Made by a program: the position numbers and the translations under genes. Source: Pterois miles (Eukaryota; Chordata; Actinopteri; Perciformes; Scorpaenidae). Taken from it: 64,000 nucleotides of DNA. Location of the stretch: NCBI GenBank assembly GCA_947000775.1, contig CAMQGK010000565.1, positions 2,430,501 to 2,494,500 of the forward strand. Direction: 5' to 3'. The notes beneath the pieces are model-generated. The model searched no databases and was not told the DNA's origin. It worked only from the letters and a program-made list of their open reading frames with translations. Below are positions 55,850-64,000 of this stretch, one piece after another; within the stretch, counting starts at the first letter, position 1, and the number at the start of each line of letters is the position of its first letter.

Positions 55850-58492
55850 TGTTCTGTCAAAGAGAAGAATGATGTAGGAGATTTGTGAATGTCTATGTGA
55901 ATCAAAAACAGCCTGAAGTCAACTCTAGACCTACTGACAGATGAAATGATCATTTGCCACCTGTGTGCTTTTATCCTGAGCTGCTGTTAATCTCGGGGTT
56001 GGGGGGGTCTGTCACGGACTGCAGGTATGTTAGGACACGCAGCCACTGCTTTCCCTCAGTAGGGCGTGGTAAAGGTGCTGGCACATTGTGTCCTCAGTTC
56101 AGAATACCACCCCATACACCGAATACCTCTCAACTAGTGGTGCACTTTTTTCCCCTCAAAATTTCCCTCATGGCAATGTCAGAAGTGTAGTGAAGCGAAG
56201 TGGATCTAGCCTCTGGTCTAGCCAGGATATCATTATGAGATACCAACATCACCGCATGCTATTTTTAACTCTGTCCTTCCCCAGTTACACCACAGTCAAA
56301 GCAGCAAGCTGGGCTTCATGTGTATGTTAGTGTATGTCCGTGTGACCCTGAAGTCTAGTTGGTTACGTATCAGGAGGGGAAACTGTCTAGCAGCTTGTCT
56401 CAGACACATCCCATATATGTCTGCAGATTACAGGCCCTGTCAGAGCTTATTCAGCAGCGCTGCAGTGGAAAGCTCTCGTCCCTGAGATACTCGTGGAGCT
56501 CTCGATGTACAACCACAGTCACCGTCCTCTGTGACCCTGCAGACTGTAAACACAAACCATGCCTAATCTTCTGGGCCTCCATAAGCTGCAAAGCAAACAG
56601 GACCCTTAACATAGGAGCTGTGTTGAGGAAATAATGAGTTGACCATGGTGGACCAGCCTGTATGTACTATGAATGCCACGTTAATGAGCACGGCGTTTAG
56701 CATGCAATGCCTTTCTTGCTTTTGGCATGTCATTTTTATGCCATGTAGTCTGTACTGAGTCCAGTGTAAACACATCCATGTAAATATGTCATGCCAGTGA
56801 CGTACAATAAAAAGCAAGAAAAAGTGCATACGGTGTGTAAGTGGAGACGTGGATGGGTCCAACAAACACAACTTTTAACTAGAAGAACAGTGGTGTTTTT
56901 GTCATGTTTTTGGCTGCAACATAGAGGGCCTGAATGACTGACTCAGAGATGAAGTTACACGATTGGTTGGCCGACTGTTGGAGTTTCTTCATTGGCCGTT
57001 GCTCTTTTAAAAACAAAAAGGCGGGGAACAGTCCTTTATGTAAATGAGCCCACCCAGTGTGATGCATCCAGCTCATGAAACTTGGACCAAGCTATGAAAC
57101 TAGATGATCTAGTTCTAGAGTGAAATGAGATTCAGCAGTGGTATAGTCTATTTCTCGCTTAAAATGTTTCCAGAGGTAGATTTTGGTGGATTGTTTAGAC
57201 GGATTAACATTTACAAGCAGGCCGCCATGTTGTTTCCTGTTTGAAATGGTGAGCAGGAAACCAGGGACCAATCACATGCATACCAAGATAGGGGACATCA
57301 CCACTTGCACAGCCAGTTGAGTGGAGCAGTGAGTCTCCTAGTGTCCTCACAGGACCTGGTGGACATGTTGCGCTGAATTTAACATTATAGACATGACCTC
57401 GGACTAGTTTAACAGTTTAGCCACAAATACACAGACTGACCAAACACGGTCCAGCCGGGTACTCGGTTTAGACCGAGTCTTGTTTATTGATATTTGTAAT
57501 GTGTTTTCCATACTTACATTACATTGTTTTTGTACGTATTTCACTTAGTTTAAGCCCAACATGACGTTTCTCCAAAACTAAACTAAGTATAAAACTAACT
57601 GTGAACGTTACCATAGTTTTTGGTGTACAAATGGCATGCAAAAAGGCTTAAATTCATCAGAGTCTATGTAATGTCATTTGTACAGCTTCCTGCGAGACTA
57701 GGTTGAGCTAGACTGACTAGGTTCTTAATTATCACATAACCCTACTGATACAGTCCTTTAAGTGGCACAGGGATGAGTAGAAAGGCTTCAAAGACTTGAA
57801 ATAAAGGAAACCAGTTCTGAAAGTGAAGCAGGGAATGTAGATATAGTATATCGGCCCACAGGCTGCCCTCCACTCCACACCTCCACTCTGACAGGTCCTC
57901 ATCAGCCCTTAGGGCCACAGCTAACACTCATGTCAGATTGCCATCTTTGCTCTTACATAACCTAAATTCTGCCGCCACCACCTCCGCTCCAGAGCTCAGT
58001 GCAGAATGAAAACTTTGGTCTCCAAACAAAGACAAACCACATCTGAATTTTATCCTTTTACATTGATACCAAGCACAACCCAGGCAGGCTTAATGACCTA
58101 CAGCGCAGCAGAGAAGAGCAGTCGGTTGCCAGGCAGTTGTGTTTGTATAGACTGTGGGTTCCGCTGAAAGGAAGCTATGGGTGGCAAGACGAGGAGGAGA
58201 GAGGTGAGAGGATGTGGGGAGGACAGTAGTGGCTTGGCACAAGCCTCTGTGGGTGAGCGTCAGCCCTCGCTGGCTGGCTGATGGAGAATGTCATGCTATA
58301 CAGTCCTGCATTTGAGGGTTTTTATGGAGTGAGAGTGAAAGAGGGAGAGAGTGATCATTATGGCTCCTGGAATAGCATAATTAGAGAGAAAGACCTCGCT
58401 GTCTCGGTGTCTGTGCCTCTCTCTGTGTTTGTGTGTGAGTGTTGTTTTTCCCTCCCTCTGGGGAATACAACACTATAGCGTCCCAAGCAGTG
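55848..58492. other. No gene seen
   Basis: 2.6 kb of unique sequence. Short ORFs on both strands, none with a domain or good splice pair. Confidence 0.45.
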
Positions 58493-58660
58493 TTGTTGTC
58501 AAGACAACCTAAACCGAGACCAAGTCAAGACCAGAGTGTATCGAGACCAAGACAAGACCGAGACTTTGAGGGGTTGAGACCAATTCTAGACCAGCAGGGC
58601 TAGAGAGAGTCAAGATCAAGACCAGACCTGTGTGAGTCCCACTCTGTGTTACACACTTGC
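58493..58660 (+). repeat. Degenerate GAGACCAAGACAAGACC repeat
   Basis: The phrases GAGACCAAGTCAAGACCAGA, GAGACCAAGACAAGACCGAG, GAGACCAATTCTAGACCAGC and GTCAAGATCAAGACCAGACC follow each other. This is a known style of fish interspersed repeat built on short tandem units. Confidence 0.65.
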
Positions 58661-58925
58661 AATAAAATGTGGAACATGCAAACCATAGACAGTCCTCAGA
58701 AAGGATCTGAAAGATCCACATTCCCATAAAAACACCCACAGAAAACAAATGAAGATTCCTCTTCATTCACCTCTTTTGTTGCGGCTACGCAGCCTCGTAC
58801 CCATAGGTATAAAAGTACACAACAGCAACCTCTAGCGACTGTGGTGATTATGACGAGAAACAGAAGTCAGGTGCTGTAGAATAAACAGTGTGAAACTCCA
58901 TACGGGGTAGAGGACTAGAGATGTT

Positions 58926-59238
58926 GTAGTTTTGTTGCCTAAACCTGAAGAAGTAGTTTTGTTGGCTAAACCTTTGAAGTTGTAGTTTTGTTGCCCAAAA
59001 CTAAAGAAGTTGTAGTTTTGTTGCCTAAACTTAAAGAAGTAGTTTTGCTGTCTAAACCTGATGAAGTAGTTTTGCTGTCTAAACCTAAAGAAGTTGTAGT
59101 TTTGTTGCCCAAAACTACAGTACTTGTAGTTTTATTACCTAAATCTGAAGTAGTTTTGTTGCCTAAACTTAAAGTACTTCTAGTTTTGTTGCCTAAAACT
59201 AAAGAAGTTGTAGTTTTATTGTCTAAACCTAAAGAAGC
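58926..59238 (+). repeat. 27/30-bp minisatellite, open in frame on both strands
   Basis: Eleven units of the type TGTAGTTTTGTTGCCTAAAC plus CTAAAGAAG, each mostly 27 or 30 bp. As the units are multiples of three, one plus frame reads repeats such as EVVVLLPKTK and one minus frame reads LGNKTTTS-like repeats, giving 91- and 101-codon ORFs. There is no reason beyond this to think either is translated. Confidence 0.88.
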
Positions 59239-59261
59239 CTTTTTGTTTGTGCTCAAAACAT

Positions 59262-59384
59262 AACATTTCATTCAGTTTTACAACATGTTAGAACATGTTG
59301 CTTTTAAGTTTCACTTTCATTTTTACAACATAGTAGGTGTAATAGGCTCCTGATGACCCGCAACCATGGTGCTTATAGCGACTG
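59262..59384. mobile_element. Fragment of the fold-back element family
   Basis: TTCAGTTTTACAACATGTTA and GAACATGTTGCTTTTAAGTT match the region TTCAGTTATACTACATGTTG at 12877; GGTGTAATAGGCTCCTGATG and GGTGCTTATAGCGACTGAT match the reverse complement of 12635-12706. Similarity stops at about 59384, exactly where the exon-like ORF begins. Confidence 0.55.
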
Positions 59385-59574
59385 ATGGAAGATGAGTCAC
59401 TTCCTGCGAAAATGTCTGGGCCTACCGCGGTGCAAAGCCTCAGCAGCGTTTCATTGTACGGGAGCCAGAACAAACTTCAGCTCCCCTTCAGTAGTCTGAC
59501 AGGGGAGGTGCTGACGTACCGAGACGCCAACGACATCAAAGTCTCCTCGTCAGGCGTCAAAGTGAGGACACCGT
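59385..59574 (+). CDS. Candidate first coding exon beside a transposon edge
   Basis: An ATG with G at +4 opens 63 codons (MEDESLPAKMSGPTAVQSLS..., later LTGEVLTYRDANDIK), then a consensus donor CCGT|GTAAGT. An in-frame TAG lies three codons upstream. The segment has CpGs and higher GC than its surroundings, and residues typical of a cytoplasmic protein. If the donor is not used, the ORF ends 5 codons later. The sequence just upstream is transposon-derived, so either a gene lost its original 5' flank or the element supplies it. No downstream exon was found before 64000. Not recognised. Confidence 0.35.
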
Positions 59575-59591
59575 GTAAGTTGATATACTAA

Positions 59592-60935
59592 TGACTAATT
59601 AAGACCTTCATGTCTGTCATATTAATGTTCCTTTCTATAAATGCAGGAAACATTTCATCAACGACTCTCAAACAAAAATTCAATGGGCCGTGATTGAAAT
59701 TAGACCATTATGTAAACGCCAGACTGATGAGGTAGCCTAATCATCACATCTCATCATGAAAATGTGCATGTGATAGCGGTCAAACACACATCAAGGCTGC
59801 GCTCAGGAAATAGGAAGTGAACACTCAGTGCAGCTGTGAACGGCAAATTGATTTTCTCCTCGTAACAAAAGCATGCTGCTTCCAAATTTAGTGCTCCGCC
59901 ATTTCCGCTAACAAAGAGCACATTAAATGCTTACAAGTGCACAAACGCGCTCTAACACACACTGTGAGCTCATTGCATGTGTGTGTGTTCACACTCTCTG
60001 ACACACACACTCACACCACCGCCGTCAGCTTGACTTGATTAGCTGTTGCAGTGTGTGAAACCGCTCTGCTGATGAAAGACAAGGAGCTTGATCTGTCACT
60101 GCCGCACGGGCATTATATGCACGACAGTTTACACAACAATGGAGCACTAAAGTTGGCCTTCATTAGAGGGATTAGAGGCCTAATCTAAAACACTGTTCAA
60201 GTCTCTCATCCCAAACCCTAAACAGCCTCTCTAGGGGGGCCCTTCCCTCCTACACCAACCATAACATCTCAGACTTCAAACACTCCATCTGTAACCCCAA
60301 CCTCTGGGTGCTATCCCCTCTCTCATCGACCCCTATCTCAGAGCGAGGGGTTGCAGAGGGTGATGGACCCCATGTGATGGTGCAGCTGTGGAATGATTTA
60401 TTGCTGGGTTAATTGTTGGGCGAACGGGAATTGTACCCACAGGCTGCTAGCTCTGGTTTGATTGCGGGTTCACCTGCTATCAGATTGTAGCATACAGTTC
60501 ATTAGCGTAGGCTCCGTGGTCGACCGAGGGCCATGGAGGGAGAGGTCAGAGTCCAGGTAATAGAGGGGTGCTGCTCTATACCAGTAATTAAGGGTCATTT
60601 GTTTTACACTTCCTGTTCTGACCAGCTGCGTGGTGTCTGTCCACCATAAAGCTGCAAAGATCAATGGTTCTTGAGCAGCCCTCTGATGACTCTGACCCTG
60701 TTATTCTGGCTCTCATGTGGTCTAAAGAATGCTATTCATCCCTGTTGTTATTTAGCCATGCGAATAATTTTGGTTTTATGTGCTTGACGGTGATTGAGGT
60801 TTTTAGTCTTTACTGCTGCAACCCCAAAAGCATGAAGTAATTGGAATTTTGGTTTTGCTGTGCAAAACATTGCAAAATTCACAACAAAATATCTCAACAG
60901 CTTTCCAAAAAATATTTCCCATTACTAAGAATCAG
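59592..60935. other. No gene confirmed
   Basis: Unique sequence, part GC-richer (60180-60480). The minus-strand ORF 60470-60664 ends at GATAGCAG|GTGAAC, a possible donor, but nothing supports it further. Confidence 0.4.
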
Positions 60936-61410
60936 AATCATAAAGTACTTTATTGATCCCCGGGGGGAACTGGGACATTAGAGTTGCTCTTACAGTATAA
61001 AATCATAAAGAAATGTAAGAAAACAGAAATAAAGGAGTATGTAACATGTAAATTCTGTATGCTACAATGTATTACACAGTATATGTAGAGAAATATAAGT
61101 GAATAATAAAAATAAGAATATGAAATACAAATATGAGAAATATGTACAAATACCTGCATTAAGACATACAATATATTATCAGTGCAAATAAGTAAATATA
61201 AATGCTGTCAAGTGGAATCTTTTAAGTCTGTTAAATATAAATGCAAGGATAGTATGAATAAGAACTAAATAAGAATATTTCTAGAAATGTACAGTATAAC
61301 TGCGGTATTAATGAGTATTGCACAGTTGAATTACTGCACAAATTACTGCATCATTAGGTCAGTATTGCACATGAGAATGATAGTGAATTGTACTAAATTA
61401 ATAGCTGACA
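60936..61410. mobile_element. Interspersed repeat with TTTATTGATCCC end
   Basis: GAATCAGAATCATAAAGTAC and TTTATTGATCCCCGGGGGGA mark one end; A/T-rich sequence follows and the other end has GTATTGCACAGTTGAATTAC. It shares its terminal motif with the SINE at 49564 and the tail at 52540. Probably a retroposon in reverse orientation. Confidence 0.55.
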
Positions 61411-62520
61411 GGTGAAATAAACCAGGTCCAGTCTAATGACTCAAGGGTAATACTTATACATTTTTTTTATCTCTCACTGCTGGACTTTTATGTATTGTGC
61501 TGATTTATGTAGTCTACTTGTTGTCATGTTTTTTTGTTTGCCCAGGGACAACAGATGCAAATTAAGCCAAATGCAAACCAAAGCAGTGGCAAAGTGTGAC
61601 CTGTGAGCTGCTATGCAAGTTCTATGAAAAGCTGGTGGCTGCTCCTGAGCTCAGCGAGCTGTGGCCGTTTGATTTTGTGGCAAAATGTGGCCAAACAAAA
61701 ACTGGTTAAGTTTCACTTTTAGTGGCAAAGTGCAGCTTGAGAATATCCACAGCTAGTCAGTAACCAGATCCTGTGACTCCTGTGACCAAGCCCCCGGCAA
61801 GTGCACCAGGTTTCGAAGCAAAATTTCGGTGGAATTACAACTTCTGTGTCTGCCATGTGATGCCATTGGGTCCAAAAAGACTTTTCCCGTAGACATGCCC
61901 TGGGAAACAGATGTCTATATTTTTTTTTTTTGTTTGAGGTAAATCAACTTCCTAGTATGAACACTAAATCATTCTAACTTTAAAGTTGTAAAATGCACTA
62001 ATAGCTGAATCCAGTGTTATTTCCCTTCCTCTGTTCATGTGAATGAGGTATGATTAAAGGAAACGCTGCACCTGCTCTATGGGCCCAGTGACTGCGGGAC
62101 ATCACTGGATGATCCGGATACTTTATCGTTCAGCTTCATGCACCACTGAGCAGCTCGTAGGAATTAACGGGAGCCCACCTCCGACGCTCTTTATACATCC
62201 ATGCCTGTGAGATGTTGACCTATGTTACCAAGAATTTCTTCCCACCTGCAACACATGAAAATGGCTCCCGACCTCAGAAAAATGTAATTATTGCGGCAAG
62301 CTGCACTTCGTCACTGCCTGTTGTGAATTCGGTGTTACTTTTAATTGCACACTGTCTTTGCAAAAATACACATAAAAAAAGAAATATAATACATTTTATT
62401 ACTATAGCACTTCAAGTGCCTCACAGTTAGACAGTTCAAAACACTGGAAAGCTGGTTATTAAATGTGGGTTTTTAAAGCTGATTAAAAGAAGAAACAGAG
62501 CCCAAAAATGTAGTGGTCTG
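61411..62520. other. No gene seen
   Basis: Unique sequence; a T11 run near 61921; TTTTATTACTATAGCACTTC at 62394 is a short phrase seen in fish repeats. Confidence 0.45.
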
Positions 62521-62567
<47 letters not shown>

Positions 62568-62593
62568 CTGTTATCTTCTGTATCTTCTGTTAT
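62521..62593. repeat. (CTAT)11 microsatellite and TATCTTCTGT repeat
   Basis: CTAT is repeated about 11 times (62521-62565), followed by three copies of ATCTTCTGT with small differences. Confidence 0.95.
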
Positions 62594-62698
62594 GATACTA
62601 ATTATCTTCCACTTGTTGTCCCAATCATCCAATCAGCACTCAACCTTGAATGAATGCATAAAAAGGTCAGGCTCCGGCGTTACCTCCTGATTTGAATC

Positions 62699-62725
62699 CT
62701 GATGAGGACTTACCAAGGTTGAAAC
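62699..62725 (+). other. Hammerhead-ribozyme-like core (weak)
   Basis: CTGATGAG is followed 14 bases later by GAAAC, the two conserved parts of a hammerhead core. The bases between can form a weak five-pair stem (GACTT/AGGTT, with two G-U pairs). GATTTGAATC directly before could be stem I. The usual C before GAAA is replaced by T and no clear cleavage triplet is placed correctly. Most likely chance or a dead retroelement-borne motif. Confidence 0.15.
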
Positions 62726-63303
62726 CGCACAGTAATGATGCCATCTGTGTGTAAAAATCTAGATCTTTAAACAACGATGGAAATCCACACACCTCTCTAT
62801 GATCATTTATTTCTGAGGAATTACTTTCTACTGAGTAAATGGTCCCTGTGAAAACAGTGTGTTCTGTGGATTATCCTGTATAACAGTGGCAATATTTTCT
62901 GTTAAAAGATGTTACTGTTGGATTTTTTAATGTAACACACCCTAAAAAAATAGACAAATATCTTAAAACCTCAGCACATAAAACCCAAACTATCCACATG
63001 GCTACACCGCCTGAGGCTCCGTTCTTGTAATTTGTGTGAAGTAACACTTGAACTGAATATTTAAGACAGAATATATGAGGTAATTTTGTATTTATGTCCA
63101 GTTGATACAGAGAAAGAAAAAAGTGACAGGCTTGGATAAACTGAGCAGAATAAGAGTTGGTATAATCAGTCATGGGACATAATGCTAATAGACCGCAATC
63201 TTCTGTTTCCTGATATTAACTACAATCAGCAATCAACCTGCACTGCAATTCATGACCTTTATACACGTCTATTTCAGAAAATATACTCTGATACAGTTTG
63301 TAC
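62726..63303. other. No gene seen
   Basis: AT-rich unique sequence. Confidence 0.5.
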
Positions 63304-63844
63304 CAGTGGTGAATGAAGTACCTGAAAGCCACACCTGAGTGAAAGTACAGATATCTAACCAGAAAATGACTTTAGTCGAAGTTAAAGTCACCTCTTTAGA
63401 ATATTACTTAAGTAAAAGCCTTAAAGTGTCTGATATGTATTGTACTTAATTATCAAAAGTAATTTTCTGATATTAAATATATGTAAGTATTGAAAGTAAA
63501 AGTACAAGTAAATGCATAATAAAAAAGCAAGTAAGACAGAATGTTGACATTTATGAAGTTTTGAACATTTTAAGAAAAACGAGGTCTTCACAACTTAAAG
63601 GATTTAAAGAAAATCAAGTTTCTCCTTCTATCATAGTCGCGTGGATCTCCCTGGACTTGACAGCACTTTGTTTTCGCTTGTCCATCCCGTGAATGATCTA
63701 ACTTGCAAGCTAGGATCACTGATTCGCCAAACCTGCTTGCGAGCTAAAGTTGACAGAAATATAAAAACTCTAAAAGTATGGATACTCCCAAAAATTACTG
63801 AAGTACAGTTGCAAAGTATTACTTTGTATTATGTTACGCCACTG
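63304..63844. mobile_element. Element with CAGTGGYG termini
   Basis: CAGTGGTG at the left and CAGTGGCG as the reverse complement of the right end give hAT-like 8-bp inverted termini with one mismatch. GTAC touches both ends, but no full 8-bp duplication is visible. The left half is made of AAGTAAAAG phrases like the repeat at 17651. 541 bp. An 89-codon ORF near the right end has no domain. Confidence 0.6.
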
Positions 63845-64000
63845 GTGTACGTTTTAACCTTTATACTATTGGTTACGAGAATCTGCACTCCCTCCTGCTC
63901 ATTAGTCTAAAATGGGCTGAAAAACAAATTAACATCAACTTTACTTTCTGTTTTTAACACACGAAACCTAAACCAGACTGTGGAGCCTAAGAGTGTGAGG

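Noticed and set aside
58966..59271. Repetitive Asn-Lys-Thr protein
   Set aside because: Translation of a minisatellite whose units happen to be multiples of three.
60470..60664. Minus-strand ORF ending at a GTGAAC donor
   Set aside because: Coding-like by eye, but there is only a weak donor and no acceptor or homologue to support it.
63304..63550. AAGTAAAAG-rich stretch as a regulatory array
   Set aside because: It matches the phrase style of a dispersed fish repeat and has transposon-like termini.

Overview
This is vertebrate nuclear DNA, almost certainly from a ray-finned fish and most likely a spiny-rayed (percomorph) one. Three things point there: long (GT)n microsatellites, AT-rich non-coding sequence without operons or bacterial gene structure, and many copies of interspersed repeats of the kinds that crowd teleost genomes. 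The organism call is inference from repeat style; no complete recognisable gene anchors it.

The window is gene-poor. I found no complete known gene. The best coding candidates are: a two-exon reading on the minus strand at 45063-45827 (94 + 67 codons, phase-compatible splice sites, protein not recognised); short exon-like segments at 5224-5391, 39564-39776, 51751-51827 and 59385-59574; a MADF-like fragment at 15247-15378; a decayed death-fold-like reading on the minus strand at 36515-36685; and LINE reverse-transcriptase remnants at 46940-47570 and about 47760-47915. All need transcript or protein-alignment support.

Layout. 1-4267: unique AT-rich DNA. 4268-9446: two oppositely oriented TTAA-type MITE copies, a hAT-like element with an 8-bp target duplication and a LINE 3' tail. 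9.5-13.2 kb: unique DNA, then a palindromic element split by a nested DNA transposon. 14.4-16.3 kb: a strand-switching C-rich/G-rich tract, the MADF fragment and a MITE. 17.6-24.8 kb: dispersed elements, a 106-bp GT tract, a second hAT-like copy and a 722-bp hAT element with a perfect 8-bp duplication. 27.0-28.9 kb: a fold-back repeat, a third hAT-like copy carrying a nested 508-bp MITE, and a suspicious homopolymer-rich patch. 30.8-38.2 kb: a mosaic of dispersed repeats ending in a 55-bp minisatellite. 39.5-47.6 kb: exon candidates, two hAT-type elements and a LINE end. 49.5-54.0 kb: a tRNA-derived SINE, a TIR element and more hAT-like copies. 55.2-64.0 kb: GT tract, tandem repeats, one exon-like ORF and a final TIR element.

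The most interesting pattern is that one hAT-like family, present here as five long or internally deleted copies plus fragments, carries a near-consensus CTCF-type core in every one of the five (8257, 23328, 27328, 44818, 53503; two orientations). This suggests transposon-borne seeding of candidate insulator sites. Family names are given only as far as the sequence (terminal repeats, target duplications, tails) justifies; no database search was possible.
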